DNA of 64,000 bases from Melitaea cinxia (Eukaryota > Arthropoda > Insecta > Lepidoptera > Nymphalidae). Each line of letters begins with the position of its first letter. Position 1 is the stretch's first letter. The notes beneath the pieces are model-generated. The model saw nothing but the letters and a program-made list of their open reading frames with translations, was not told the DNA's origin and did not search any database. This document shows positions 35,476-46,657 of this stretch, in pieces. The position numbers were made by a program, and so were the translations under genes. The DNA lies in NCBI RefSeq assembly GCF_905220565.1, contig NC_059410.1, positions 2,247,501 through 2,311,500 of the forward strand, written 5' to 3'.

Positions 35476-37046
35476 AACGGTAATTAAACGGTAGACGATT
35501 TGTTTATTTCAGAGTTACGCTCTGGTTGTGTAGGGATCGTCACAGAGAATGCAGACATAGACTCTGCCATAGACACCTTTCTACACGCGACACGCCGAGT
35601 AAGTAATAATAATACCATTGCATATCCAGTGATAACTCCATGGTAAAAAATGTTCTTTAAGGGCATAATTAAATCAACCTTGAAGTTTGGGGAGGGGGGT
35701 GTATCCGGTCCATTTAACATACGCAGTGTGGCTGTGATCTTCTCTAAGGTTGAGGGACTTTTTGGGCTGCTCCAGATTTTGAGCAGGATATGTTCTACTA
35801 TGCCCTCATCTCTATAGATACACACACTACACTACTGGGCCGACATTTTGTTTCTTTTTTTATAATTGTTTAATTGATTGTTAAAACATTAACACTGTCG
35901 GTAAGCGGTATATTATAAATAATTGTTTTTAGCCTAATTTATAATGTTAGTAAACATCGGAGTAAATCTATATAAATAAAAATGAATGTTGCAATGAGAA
36001 TGGCTCGACCAATTCGGCTTATTTATTTTTTGTATACGTTCCTTAAGGCCCACGGAAGGTTTTAATACTAAAAACAAATAAAAAAAAACTTAAAATGAGT
36101 TACATTTATTTAGTTTTTACTATTAACTTTAGACAGAATGAATTCTGTCCGGGCAGTAAAAAAAATATTTTTTATTTTCTTTTAGTTTCCATGGAATATT
36201 GAAACAATATACGTCCAGGAACGTGTCCTTGATCAGTTCAAGGAACGCGTCGAATGGAAGACAAAGGAACCGGCTTCCGATCTCGACGAGACAATAATCA
36301 AATCCTGCTCCCCAGTCAGTTCACCTTTTCGCCGTTTCGAGTTTGCAGAAAACATTAACAAAATCAGCATAAATTCAATCAAAATACAAGCTTACAGAAC
36401 AAACAAGGAACTAATATCTTTAATGTCGGGTATTAAAACTCTAGGCGTTTCGCTTTGGTCGAGCGATGCCGCCGAGTCTAACGAAAAAGCATTCAATATG
36501 AAAGCAAACTTTGTTTGGATAAATGATTTTGGTCGTTTCGATGGTCCTCCAGTAGCGTCCCAGGCATACTATTCGTCAGTCTTCAATTATGATGACGAAC
36601 CAGACATACTAGAAGAGAAAATAGAGGAAATCCTGGAAATAAGAAACAGTTGGAATAAATTGGATGACACTGATCGATATTTGAAGGTTTGGAAGGCGAC
36701 CAGAACTATTCGAGCAGACATCGAAGGTTCTAAACTGGATATCGTATTCAAATGCTCTAATAACAGCACGACAAATATAGGAAACAAGATATGTACGGTC
36801 TTCAGAAGTCCAGTTTTATTGTACGTCAAAACAAAATCATTGCAAGATTTGTTAAAGCACATGAACTTTATTTTACAAGGCAGTGCGGTTGTTGTCCTGA
36901 TTGAAGAATCGTCTGAAAGAGATGCAATTATGAATTATTGTAACATATTACAAAGATGTGGAGTGCCCGTGGATTATACATTTATGGACATCAGTTTTAG
37001 AAGTCAAATTCGATATGACACGAAAGTTATTTGGTCCAGCATTTGA
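30837..37046 (+). CDS. ALDH16-like pseudoenzyme, copy B (six exons)
   Basis: Coding exons are 30837-30878, 31478-31793, 32971-33121, 34295-34377, 35513-35598 and 36186-37046. They total 1539 nt, 512 codons plus stop, with the same intron phases as copy A. Exon 5 keeps EKADIDSAID and exon 6 keeps IYVQE, LGVSLWS and VWIN; the join again reads RRFPW with no cysteine. Relative to A, the end of exon 1 lacks five codons, the variable loop early in exon 6 is shorter, and TGA replaces the GGA Gly codon, so the protein ends WSSI. The frame is intact over all exons despite five repeat insertions in its introns, which argues for function. It is likely coregulated with the other copies because it shares the upstream block. 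Function unknown. Confidence 0.8.
31011..31251 (+). mobile_element. tRNA-tailed SINE in intron 1 of copy B
   Basis: A 241-bp insertion between two copies of TTTCAAAAT (31002-31010 and 31252-31260). The 3' part is tRNA-like, with an A box in TAGCTTAATTGGCTAGAG and a B box GGTTCGATCCC. An imperfect inverted repeat (ATCATATCAAAAAT and TTTTTGATATGAT) brackets the tRNA-like part. Copies C and D carry the same insertion; A has the empty site at 3714-3722. Confidence 0.8.
31870..32110 (+). repeat. Alpha repeat, partial, in intron 2 of copy B
   Basis: It carries alpha inner motifs (TTTCTCTGGGATCCCATCAT, CAGATCCTGGTTTTCTTATC, ACAAAAAAAGAATTATCAAA) and lacks both ends. It replaces the left part of the hAT element present in copies C and D. 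Confidence 0.6.
32111..32565. mobile_element. hAT-type element, right part, in intron 2 of copy B
   Basis: It ends in GATTGCATTCCCTA, the inverse of the left end kept in C and D, and shares internal sequence with 52296-52450 (GTATACTGCACG, CAACTTTGTTAAGTCATTCG). No transposase is visible. Confidence 0.65.
33750..34053 (-). repeat. Dispersed repeat family beta
   Basis: Reverse beta copy in intron 3 of copy B, ending with GTCCAGCAGTGGACTGTATA and GGCTGTAATAATGA. Confidence 0.75.
34505..34797 (-). repeat. Dispersed repeat family gamma
   Basis: Reverse gamma copy in intron 4 of B, with the ACGTTAAGCCGTCGGTCCCA and CTGATCCTTCTCCTACATGG motifs and the GGGATATTACAGGCTGAA end. Confidence 0.7.
34998..35305 (-). 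repeat. Dispersed repeat family alpha
   Basis: Reverse copy in intron 4 of B, from TTAACCGACTTCAAAAAAGG to ATTGAAGTCGGTTT, missing the palindromic end. Confidence 0.7.
35444..35470. repeat. (GT)n microsatellite
   Basis: About 13 GT units in intron 4 of copy B, 43 bp upstream of exon 5. Confidence 0.9.
35690..35825 (-). repeat. Delta repeat fragment in intron 5 of copy B
   Basis: It holds the delta motifs GTGATCTTCTCTAAGGTTGA and TTGAGCAGGATATGTTCTAC at the same position as in copy C (56735-56872). Copy A lacks it at the matching site. Confidence 0.6.
35967..36156 (+). mobile_element. Short Helitron in intron 5 of copy B
   Basis: Starts TCTATATAAATAAAAATGAA after an A, contains AATGGCTCGACCAATTCGGC and ends GTCCGGGCAG. 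Copy C has it at the same place with a full CAGCTAG end; copy A does not have it. Confidence 0.65.
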
Positions 37047-37092
37047 ACCATATTTGCAAATTAATTAAATTATAGTCACTAACAAATATATT

Positions 37093-37403
37093 TTACTAGC
37101 TGGCCCCGTGGTTTCAGCCGCGCTTCCTGCTTCTTAAAGCTAACTAACCTTCCTTTCTAAATAGTTTAAATTTTTGAGTTGTGTGTAGTGTATTAATATA
37201 TATGATAACATAAGATTATCTTTTTCAATATATTTTATATGTATCGTTTTAAATGAGCAAAAATATAAGGAAATAAAATTTAACACAAGAATTGCCTACG
37301 GTGTTTGATTATTAGAAGTTTGTTTTTTTTTTGTAATGAAACAACTTGCTCGGATTTTATCGCGGCTTATCAACTTTTTTTAAATGCCCGACCTTTCAGA
37401 CGT
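37093..37403 (+). other. 3' flank of copy B, first part
   Basis: It matches the 3' flanks of A and C, including the CTAGCTGGCCCCGTGG Helitron-like end. It is cut at 37403 by a LINE and resumes at 39057. Confidence 0.55.
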
Positions 37404-39056
37404 GAAATGAAATGAAATGAAAAGCCTTTTATTCCATGCAAAAAGTAAAATACGTACATAGTTTAAGAAAAAAAGAATAAGACAAGAAAAATAATGATGT
37501 TATTTACACATATTTCACTTATATTAGAAAACTGTTTAAATCTAGATATAATATAGAAGTTTGTCTTGCATGAACCCCTCCTCATGTGAGGGTGACGGCC
37601 TCCTCTAAAGAGCTAAGTCCAATTAAGCGTTCATAAGTTGATAAAGTTCCGACGTTGTAAGTTACTATATGACCAGCTAATCTTTCTTCTTTTTCGTTAA
37701 GTATTTCTTGGGTTTGTGTCTCTTTTCTTATTACAGAAGAGGTTTGAGATGGCTTCTTTAGAGGGTTTTGGTCTTAATCTTCCACGGTGACCAGCCGGAT
37801 TGGAAGATGGTTTACGTTGCTTAGTTGAAATTGATTGAATGTTGGATCTTTGAGGGAGGGGGGGGGGTGTTGGTTGCTATGAATCTAAGCTAATAGTTGT
37901 ATTGTCGTTGGTTTGTTTGTACGCTTTGTTGATGTTATTTGTTTATTAAGTAGCTTAGAATGCTTGGTTTTAGAACTCCTTCTGAGACACTGTTTGATCT
38001 GGGTATAGATAGGTTTGACTGTTTTATTTTGTTTTTCTTGTTAGGTCTGGTTGTACTATTAATTACTAGTGTTTGAGAATTGAAATCTGACTCTGGTGAA
38101 GTAATCAGTGTTCTTTTGTTGTTTGATTTGAATATAACAAGTTTATCGTATTTTATCATGACTTTATTTCCTTTCTCGCGCTCTCTATTTGCTTCTTCCT
38201 GTAGTTCTTTCCTTTTTTCTAATATGTACTTAGGGTAATCTTCGTTAAAATAATATTGGGTGTCTTTTAATAATCTTTTTTGCTTGAGAATGCTGATCTT
38301 TGAACCAAGGGTAGAAAAAGTTACAATTACTGGTCGTGGTTTCTCACCTTTTTTCCCCACTCTCTTTATTTCCTGAATATCTCTACAATCCAATTTTAAG
38401 GACAATTTTTCCCTTATGAATTGCAATATATTGTTCTCCAAATTATGGTAGGATGTCTCGTTCTCTTCAATACCGAAGAAAATTATGTTTCTTTGTCTTG
38501 CTTGTTTTTCCATAAATTGGATTCTTTTTTCTTGTTGTTCGACATTTTCTTTCAAGGTTTGATGTTTTTCTTCTAATATGGTAAATTTCTCTTCTAATTT
38601 GTTAGTTATGTTGAGTGTTACTTGTTCTGTCACCTTTTCGCCACTTTTCTGAATTTATAATTTTTGAACTTTCAATTCTTTTTGAATATTTTGTAAGACT
38701 ATCATAATTTCCTCCATAGTGTCTGCTTTGTTTTGGTACTCGTTACGCCCTCTAGTAGAATTGGATACTATTGTTTCTTATTGTGCGTAATTCGAAAGTT
38801 GTGTGCTTCTTTTGTAATAGATGGCGCTGTTTCACAGTTTATTTTACTATAAAATTGCACTTGTTAAGATGTGAGGTTATGCTTTTCCAAAAAAGGGATA
38901 GCTTCGCGATTTTTCATTTATTTGCACTCCGGCACCTTCATAGATTGACACTAGTTCAATTTAAGTTCCTGGATTCGCGAATATAGACTTAAAAAAAAAA
39001 TTTGTAGATTGTTGTTTGCTTACACTTCACTTATTTACGTTTTTTTTTTTTTTTTT
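37404..39056 (-). mobile_element. LINE with ORF1 only, inserted in the 3' flank of copy B
   Basis: Flanked by a repeat of CTTTCAGACG (about 37394-37403 and 39057-39066), the expected target duplication. The 3' end is at 37404 with an AATAAAAGGC signal and an (ATTTC)n tail. The 5' end is at a poly-T run. ORF1 is complete but nearly all of ORF2 is absent, so it is internally deleted. Confidence 0.78.
37935..38633 (-). CDS. LINE ORF1 protein with coiled coil
   Basis: 232 residues. An N-terminal coiled coil of Glu/Lys-rich heptads (about 1-50) is followed by RQRNIIFFGIEE and RPVIVTF, the RNA-recognition-like fold of L1-type ORF1 proteins. A basic C-terminal tail (RPNKKNKIKQ) follows. It would bind the element's RNA. 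The frame is open, but the element has no reverse transcriptase of its own here. Confidence 0.75.
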   Translation of the reverse strand: MTEQVTLNITNKLEEKFTILEEKHQTLKENVEQQEKRIQFMEKQARQRNIIFFGIEENETSYHNLENNILQFIREKLSLKLDCRDIQEIKRVGKKGEKPRPVIVTFSTLGSKISILKQKRLLKDTQYYFNEDYPKYILEKRKELQEEANREREKGNKVMIKYDKLVIFKSNNKRTLITSPESDFNSQTLVINSTTRPNKKNKIKQSNLSIPRSNSVSEGVLKPSILSYLINK

Positions 39057-39529
39057 CTTTCAGACGTACTTTACAGCAATCAAGGTCACAAGGCTTGTTT
39101 TTTTTTTTATTGTATATAAAGAAATTGGTATTTTTTAAGTGTTGTCTTTTAATATATTTTTACATAAACTTTGTAACTATGTGCTATTGTGATTTTTATT
39201 TTTCATCAATTGATAAATAACTTTAATAATAATATTTAATCTTTGTGTTTATGGTTATTAATTATCGATGAGCCGCAAAAATAATTTCAATAGTGCTTAG
39301 TTTAAAAATAGCATCTTTAATTTACCTCAAAACTCTTACCATATACCAAACTCCCATTTATTTATTTCAGTATACTAACAATATATAGGGCTGTCCGACT
39401 CCTGACTGCGTTCCTTCCAATGGGGTTTCTGTAGGTTTTATAGATCACGTTCCAAGTAAAACAATATCTTATAATATTACTTTGTCTTAATATACGAGCT
39501 ATATATATATATATATATATATATACGCG

Positions 39530-39721
39530 GTGATACGTGGTGAGTTAGATAGTCCTGCAGTTCTGGAGGAGTTGAGGCTCTCCACGCCACCTGGCAGTGT
39601 CGAGCGTCACCGGCGGCCGCCACTGCTGGCACTGCCGTCCGCGCGCACCGGCCTGCAGCGAGGCGCGCCGCTCGTGCGGTCGTTGCGAGTGCTCAACGAG
39701 TACACTGGACGAGTTCACTAA
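39530..39721 (+). other. GC-rich exon-like fragment of an unknown gene
   Basis: A sharply GC-rich block in very AT-rich DNA. It is open from 39530 to a TAA at 39719-39721 and has strong G/C third positions. A possible acceptor TCCTGCAG ends at about 39555, after which it would read VLEELRLSTPPGSVERHR and so on to VLNEYTGRVH. AT-rich sequence follows at once, like a 3' untranslated region. It looks like the last coding exon of a conserved gene, or a captured piece of one. No other exon is recognisable nearby and I do not recognise the protein. Confidence 0.4.
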
Positions 39722-39809
39722 AGTTTGTTAAAAATTGTGTACTTAATTTTTTCGGTAATCTTTTTATTCTTTAAAAATTGATCAAGTACGACATTATTTA
39801 TTCAATCTG

Positions 39810-40375
39810 ACATATTGAAATTGAATTTAATTATATTAATATAAATGTACTAATTTGTGTTAGATATTATTATTGAATGTTTGTTTTTATGAATTTTATG
39901 TTTTTTTTAAATTTTATTATTTCATTAATTAGACGTAAAATTATTATATATTTTTTAGTTGATTTTATTGAATTGTTTAAATTTAATGTTACAGATTGAA
40001 ATTAATTTTAATTTTATTAATATAAATGTACTAATTTGTGTTAGATATTATTATTGAATGTTTGTTTTTATGAATTTTATGTTTCTTTTTTTAAATTTGA
40101 TTATTTCATTAATTAGACGTAAAATTATTGTATATTTTTTAATTGATTTTATAGAATTGTTTAAATTAATTGTTTAATTTAATGTTACAGATTGAAATTG
40201 ATTTTTATTTTATTAATATAAATGTACTAATTTGTGTTATTGTTATTGAATGTTTGATTATAGGAATATTACGAATTTTTTTAATTGTGATTATTCAAGT
40301 AGTTAAACTTAAAAAAAATTAATTGATTTATTGAATTTTTTAAATTATTTGTTAAATTTAATATTATTTGTATAC
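39810..40375. repeat. Three tandem AT-rich units of about 185 bp
   Basis: Each unit contains TAATATAAATGTACTAATTT followed by GTGTTA and ATTATTGAATGTTTG, at about 39835, 40018 and 40216. The third is more divergent. Confidence 0.75.
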
Positions 40376-40548
40376 AAAAATCTGTAGATAGAGGTGGAAT
40401 TGGTGATCAACTTAACTAACGCATTGAGTTCGCTGTAATGTTAGTTTTAAGTTTTTTATGCATAAATAAATAAATAAATAAAATTAGAGTGTTCGAGAGC
40501 AAGCCATGTGAGTAGTTTGGTAGTTCTATAATCTAATCATATTATATT

Positions 40549-40790
40549 CATTTTATCAAAATCAAAATCAAAAACAGCTTTATTCAAATAGGCCATGAGC
40601 ACTTTCAGATAGTCATTTTACAAATTAAAATTTTAAAAATAAATATTATTTTTGTAAAAGTAAAGCTAGCACCGATTCGGAATGTAGATTCTGCAGAGAA
40701 GAATCGGCTAGAAACTCCGCAGTTACTCTTTTGAAAAACAATATATACTGTGTTTTAGTACAAAATTAGAAACATGTTGCATAAAATACA
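40549..40790 (-). mobile_element. CR1-type LINE 3' end (Zenon-like)
   Basis: Reverse orientation: tandem AAAATC units, then AGCTTTATTCAAATAGGCC and CGATTCGGAATGTAGATTCT. These are the tail features of abundant lepidopteran CR1 elements. No coding part remains here. A short scrap of the same tail lies at 59952-59982 in the other orientation. Confidence 0.65.
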
Positions 40791-40966
40791 GCGTCACAAA
40801 GTCCACACATTCTTATCAACCTATGTAATTCTGCACCGAATAATACCCTTTATCTATTTTTTTTAGTAAAAACTTTAAATTGATGTTGAGACAAATCCAA
40901 AATTGTTTGTGGGATTTTATTATACCTGCGAATACCATAAACCAGAAAAGAGATCTCAAACTTAAA

Positions 40967-41107
40967 TGAATATAAAAAATATGATATTGATTCAAAGAAC
41001 TTAAGGTTTCTCAAACATTTATTTCACTATTTTTTATCAATGAATATAAAAAATATGATATTGATTCAAAGAACTTAAGGTTTCTCAAAAATTTATTTCA
41101 CTATTTT
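40967..41107. repeat. Tandem duplication of about 72 bp
   Basis: Two nearly identical units beginning AATGAATATAAAAAATATGA, at 40967 and 41040, each ending CACTATTTTTT. Confidence 0.85.
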
Positions 41108-41111
41108 TTCA

Positions 41112-41442
41112 TCATCATCATTTCAGTCTATCGCACTCTACTGTTGGACATAAGCCTCCGCAAGTTCGCGCCAAAAATGGTGTGAACTCATGTCTTTATA
41201 GTCACCATGCTGGGCAAGCAGGTTGGTGATCGCAGGTCTGGCTTTGTCGCGTCGAAGACGCTGCTGCCCGTCTTTGGTCGATGTATTTCAAAGCCAGCAG
41301 TTAGATGGTTATTCCGCCATCGGTCGGTCTTTTAAGTTCCAAGGTGGTATTGGAACTGTGATATCCCGAAGTCACCTCTTATGACACCCATGGAAAGAGA
41401 GGGGGTAGCTATATTCATTGCTGCCGTAACCACACAGCATCT
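41112..41442 (+). repeat. Dispersed repeat family beta
   Basis: Full forward copy with a CATCATCATTT head, the CAGTCTATCGCACTCTACTG start and the AACCACACAG end. Confidence 0.75.
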
Positions 41443-41466
41443 TGCAATAGTTGAGATGTGGCGGAA

Positions 41467-41957
41467 CTCAAAATTATCATTCTAATTGAAATAATCTAAT
41501 GCACAAGACAGGAAATATCCTGTTAAAATCTTATGCAGGCTAAATGGGGAAGTACCCTACCCATACAGAGGAGTGTATAGAGTACACACAGTGTGTATAA
41601 GTATGTAATGTAATGTAATGTAATGTAATGTAATGCATGTGTTAGGTTCTGTCTGTGTGCACGAATGAGTGTTAGTGTGAGTAGAGTATGTATACATAAA
41701 AAAAAGTGTGGTGTCAAAACTCAAAATTATCATTCTAATTGAAATAATCTAATGCACAAGACAGGAAATATCCTGTTAAAATCTTATGCAGGCTAAATGG
41801 GGAAGTACCCTACCCATACAGAGGAGTGTATAGAGTACACACAGTGTGTATAAGTATGTAATGTAATGTAATGTAATGCATGTGTTAGGTTCTGTCTGTG
41901 TGCACGAATGAGTGTTAGTGTGAGTAGAGTATGTATACATAAAAAAAGTGTGGTGTC
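41467..41957. repeat. Tandem duplication of about 245 bp with a (TAATG)n core
   Basis: Two direct copies start at CTCAAAATTATCATTC (41468 and 41719) and end at AAAAGTGTGGTGTC. They differ in the number of TAATG units (about six and four). A short GTGTGACACC inverted motif follows the second copy. Confidence 0.88.
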
Positions 41958-42178
41958 GTGTGACACCAGATAATAACTAAGTTCCTTATTATAAAATATT
42001 CGAGGTGAAATGAAAATAATTATTCGCGCATACATTTTTTATCGCGTATTAGGGTCACCACCACCTTTATCATGATATTTGGCGAGACGCGACGTTGATC
42101 ACGTTATCACCACCTTTATCAGGTATTTGGCGAGAGTGACTTCCCGCCGTGTTTCCAGCTTGCTGTATCCCACCATGC

Positions 42179-42586
42179 CTATAACGAACAAGCTGGGATA
42201 CAGCAAGGGAAGCCTGGATACACTCCATACATTTTAAGGTAGAGGAACCTACTGAATTTATTTTGGATGCGTTTCATCATAAGCTCGACCTCACCCGGAG
42301 ACCCTACAACCGAGTTACACTCCAGGTGACTCCTCACCAGTGCCTCGTATAATGCACGCAAAGCGGCTATATTGGTAAAGCTTCCCGCTTGCCTCAGTAT
42401 GAAACCAAGGTTTCGGTATGTCTTTTTGCATACCTCGGCTATATGCCCCCGAAAGTTGAGATCAAAGGTAAATCGAATCGAACGTCTAGATCCCTCACCT
42501 CTGTGACCCGTTGCAATAAAATTGTCATTGCTAACGCCCACCCTCGCAATCCTTATTGGGGATGAGTTATCATAAAATCCGCTCAT
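42179..42586 (-). pseudogene. LINE reverse-transcriptase C-terminal fragment
   Basis: A stretch with FTFDLNFRGHIAEVCKK, YRNLGFILRQ and ALVRSHLECNSVVGSP, typical of the thumb region of Jockey/CR1 LINEs. No catalytic part is present. Its 42514-42575 segment recurs at 60069-60125. Confidence 0.7.
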
Positions 42587-42844
42587 CGATCATTTCTAGA
42601 TCACATATAGGAGATCCCTACCAAATTTGGAGTCGATGAGAGCTATAGTTTAAAAACGGGAATTTTCTATTGGTAACGCAACGCCCTCTTGTGGGTGGAA
42701 TTTCTTAAAATCCGTTCTTATCTGACCTCTACTCGGCGAAAGGAATATTCCTACCAAATTTCAAGTCTCTACGCCTTATGGTTCCAGAGATATCGTGATG
42801 AGTCAATATATAGGTGGAAATCTCTTATTTATATACGAGTATAT

Positions 42845-43451
42845 GGATGTAATGAATAGGAAATCGATAAATTAGTCAATTTAAAAAAAATAGTAAGAAA
42901 TTCAATTCAATTCATTGTTTGGCCTCTGTCCTTTAAAATGTCAATTGGATAAAACATTTAGAAGGTAATTAAAAAAATATTCATGTCCACTTTCTCACAA
43001 TTCCAGCGACGACAACATTCGATGGTAATCGATCATATTTTTAAATAGAAACTAAATTGAAATTAGTATTTAGGAATGTACATAATAAATATATAAGAAT
43101 TGAAATGAATTAAATTGGTTCCGATTGTTAGTAGACATACATATCTGGAGAACATTGAGCAAAAAGTTTTTTGTAGATTTTGAAAGTTGAATGAAAACGA
43201 TTTTGAAAACTACCTTCTGAATTACCAAAGAAATAAAAGAAAAAACGGCTTCTTGTTAGAGTACATACCTACATTTAAAATTCAGTTTCACAGATTTGTC
43301 AGTTTTTATTATTTTTATTCTATTTTAAATCCGTATTAGTTATTAAGGTAACAAAGTGTTGCTGTTTTAATAAAATGTAATAATGATAAAATGTAACTTA
43401 TAAGAGTTTTGCATTTTGTTTAATTTTTATATCGGTGTTTTATATATCAAT
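42845..43451 (+). promoter_or_regulatory. Conserved upstream block of copy C, displaced from its gene
   Basis: This is the same block as 2870-3526, starting GAATAGGAAATCGATAAATT. It stops at TATATCAATATAT, where a 4.0-kb transposon is inserted. Only 17 bases of the block (47472-47488), ending in the TTTCAG acceptor, lie next to the gene. If the promoter is in this block, transcription must cross the transposon. Confidence 0.5.
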
Positions 43452-44620
43452 ATATCGCACCTTTAATAAAACAAAGATGTAACTCAAAATTTGTGGATTT
43501 GGAGATTTTACAACCAAACGTGTCTTCGTCGCGTAAAGAATAGGTAGACTTCGACTCCGGCGTTTTAACTATAAGATACAGAGAGATACGCGATTGTTGC
43601 TCTCTTTTCTATCAACTGGAGCTGACAAGTCAGTTCTTATAAAGTGGCGTGATTCAGAGATGCACCGGCAGTGAGCGTAGCTTGAAGTTCTGTCGTTTTG
43701 AATAACATCAAATAATTCGATATTGGATTAAAAGGTAAATATGGAATATTTTATTATTTAAAAATAAAAAGAAAATTTTTGTTATACTTCATTCTCTCAG
43801 AAAACGCATTCGATGACGATGTGATGACATTTGGATTTACTTCGTTTTTGTTTTAAAAATTGACAAATTTTACAAAGTTAACGCCTAACACTTCAGTTTT
43901 ATATTGAAATATATGCCTTAGTTGTTGGAGTAATTGATTAAGTATCACTTTATTGTAATAAATAAGGCTGTTTATAAAAGTTACTTTTGTTTACTTCTTT
44001 TTATTATTTAGAATGACGAAAGATAAGTAAAAACTTTCAACATTAATTCCCTTTTCGTGTAAAAGTTAAGAATAACTTGTAACTGTTGTGCTTATTTGTA
44101 TAGGTTTTGAAAATTGTGTCGTCTTAGAGCTCACAAATTTTTTTAAGTTTAATACCACAATCAGAAACTGAACACCACAATGAAGAGTTACAGCGTATCG
44201 AGCGTAAAAGTTATAAGATAAACATAATAGTGTAATAAGTTATAATTGTTTTTTCATCTGATTACTGTAATAAATGTGAAAGTTTATGAGGATGACGTAT
44301 GGATGGATGTTTGTTACTCTTTCACGGCAAAACGACTGAATAGATCATTGTCATTCAACAAACTTTGAAGTTAAATAATTATGATTATTATTCACCCTTA
44401 AAATATACTCAGTATTATCAATTATTGTTATTTTAGACTAAAGAAGTTATGCTGGTTGAAGAGGAAAATCAACAAAATACATATATCTCCAGAGCCCAAA
44501 AAGGTAACTGAAGAGCTGACGAAAATGATGACACCGACTCAATATTTTACTGTCACTTATGAGTTGACGAGAAAAATGACACCTAAATAATACTAGCCAT
44601 TTACAGTCCTCTAGTTCGTC

Positions 44621-44922
44621 TTCAAGATCATCTTCATCTAGTTCCGATTCATCTAGCTCATCATCGTCAAGCTCTTCTAGCTCATCTTCATCCAGTTTTT
44701 CAAGCTCCAATAGTTCAATGCCTACCCAAAACCCTGCCCCACAAAACGTTACAACGGATTGTAAAGAAAAGACGTCTTACACCAATTCACCACAAAATAG
44801 TGAGAGGCAGCAAATTCAGCTGAGAGAGCGACGAAATTAAAATAGTGTGGCCAGTTACAATATTTCTCCAGCATACACAGATCTAAGTGACGTCGACCTG
44901 AGTGACGACGATCCACTGTAGA
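44621..44922 (+). pseudogene. Serine-rich N-terminal remnant of a transposon protein
   Basis: The + strand reads a long serine tract (with interspersed Asp and Phe), then SSMPTQNPAPQN, SERQQIQLRERR, a stop, and in the same frame DLSDVDLSDDDPL. Such a Ser-rich, acidic N-terminus before a basic KR...W..I.AKRLRNKG segment (46340-46400) is the layout of a transposase-like protein found in many insect genomes. The LINE insertion at 45010-46290 separates the two parts. Confidence 0.45.
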
Positions 44923-45009
44923 TTTTAATACGTTGTTTAATAAGCCTATCAACAGAAGAAATTTTATGTTTGAAAATCAAAGTTCTTCTGACTCTGACTG
45001 CAATAATAA

Positions 45010-46290
45010 ACCAATTATTTGTCAGTCAGTTCAGCCTATTGCAATGCACTGCTGGACATATGCCTCCCCAAGTTCGCGCTAGACATCCCGGTTTTCCGCA
45101 ATCCTCATCCAGCTTACATCGGCAATCTTACGTAGGTCGTCGGCCCAACGGGCCAGAGGACGTCACACACTGTGTTTGCCAAGACGCGATCTCTACTTCA
45201 GGATGCGTCTGCTCCAACAGCCACCGGTCCTGCGACACAGATGACCAGCCCACTGCCACTTCAACTTGCTAATTCTGTGGGCTATGTCGGTTACTTTCGT
45301 TCTCTCGCGGTAGTCTCGTTTCTAATCCTATCTTTGAGGGAAACCCCAAGCATGGCCAGTTCTATTGAACGTTGAGGGACTTTATATTTGTGGACCAGTC
45401 CCTTCGTCACTGTCCATGTGTCGGCTCGGTATGTTAACACAGGCAGGACGTATTGCTCGAAGACTTTTGTCTTCAAGCGTTGCGGAATCTTCGAAGTGAA
45501 GACTCGACGAAGCCTGCCAAATGCTGCCCAGCCCCACCGAATCCTCCTATCGGCCTCCTTCTCAAAGTTGTTGCAGTCTAGTTGGATAGTATGGCCTAAG
45601 TAAATATAATCCTGAACAGCTAAGAGAAGGGTAACATCGACCGACATCTGTCTCGGTATGACTTGGTTGTTAGACATAACTTTCGTTTTGTCCAAGTTCA
45701 TACAGAGAACGACACGTCGGGAGGACTCGTTTAGACCGGCTAGCATTTGGCCTAACTCATCTAACGTGTCCGCGAAGATGACGATATCGTCGGCGAAACG
45801 AAGGTGAGAGATGTATTCACCGTTGACGTTGATGCCTTGTTCCCCCCAATCTAAGGTCTTAAAGATATCCTCCAGCGCAGTGGTAAACAGTTTCGGTGAT
45901 ATTACATCTTGCTGTCTTACCCCACACCGCAGGGAAATAGGTCTTGTTCTCTGGTCCTGGACATGAACGGTCATCGTCGTTTCGTCGTACATACATCTCA
46001 GTACCACGATATATCGCCAGTCGATATGACATCTCTGCAGAGAGTCCAGGACAGCCCAGGTCTCGACAGAGTTGAAGGCTTTCTCGCAGTCCACAAATTC
46101 CATACACAGCGACTGATTATATGTCTCTGTCTTTTGAATAATCTGCCGAACAGTATGGATGTGGTCTACGGTGTTGTAGCCATTTCGAAACCCAACCTGC
46201 TCTGGTGATTGGAATTCGTCGAGTCTTATGGCGAGACGATTCGAAACTACCCTCGAAAACAGCTTACATACGTCACTCAGTCTTTTAGGG
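45010..46290 (-). pseudogene. RTE-type LINE reverse transcriptase, 5'-truncated
   Basis: The - strand reads EFVDCEKAFNSVETWAVLD, RCGVRQQDVISPKLFTTALE, HLRFADDIVIFADT with the catalytic FADD, NLDKTKVM and YIYLGHTI, then the RTE C-terminal RRIRWGWAAFGRLRRVF. The 270 residues from 46103 to 45291 are open; flanking parts shift frame. The 3' tail (GTCCAGCAGTGCATTGCAAT, AGGCTGAACTGACTGAC) ends at about 45018. It lies inside the 4.0-kb transposon. Confidence 0.85.
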
Positions 46291-46319
46291 CAGGTCGCTC
46301 TGCGGCTTTAAGAAGCTCA

Positions 46320-46650
46320 GTTGTACAAATGTATGGGGGCCGCAAAAGGTCACTAAACGTTGAAAAATGGCATCAAATTAGAGCAAAACGGCTCAGAAAC
46401 AAAGGCCAATCATATACGTCAGTGTCAAAAGCTCGTAAACAAATCCAGCTCGTTTTATAAAAGATACATGTACCGAAAAATGTAAATTCAAATGTGCAGA
46501 AAATATTGATTCCGACGGTATTTAACTTAGGGTTTTAACCAACCAAAAAAAGGTCAGTGTGATCTATGTGTATCATATGATAATTCAAACAATGAGAAAA
46601 AACAAGATGATAGACAATATAAGAAAGAAGAGACTGCTGATTTTTATACT
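46320..46650 (+). pseudogene. Fragment of a DNA-transposon protein
   Basis: GRKRSLNVEKWHQIRAKRLR and KGQSYTSVSK are followed, after frameshifts, by a KCKFKC cluster and then PKKGQCDLC and a Lys-rich stretch. This basic helix plus Cys-pair layout is seen in uncharacterised insect transposase-like proteins. The catalytic part is absent. Confidence 0.5.
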
Positions 46651-46657
46651 ATTTACT

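Noticed and set aside
44447..44710. Acidic protein on the - strand (LDEDELEELDDDELDE-type run)
   Set aside because: It is the antisense of the serine-codon tract on the + strand, where the frame continues into a plausible transposon protein.
45909..46208. Open frames on the strand opposite the RTE LINE
   Set aside because: They are antisense to a recognisable reverse transcriptase.
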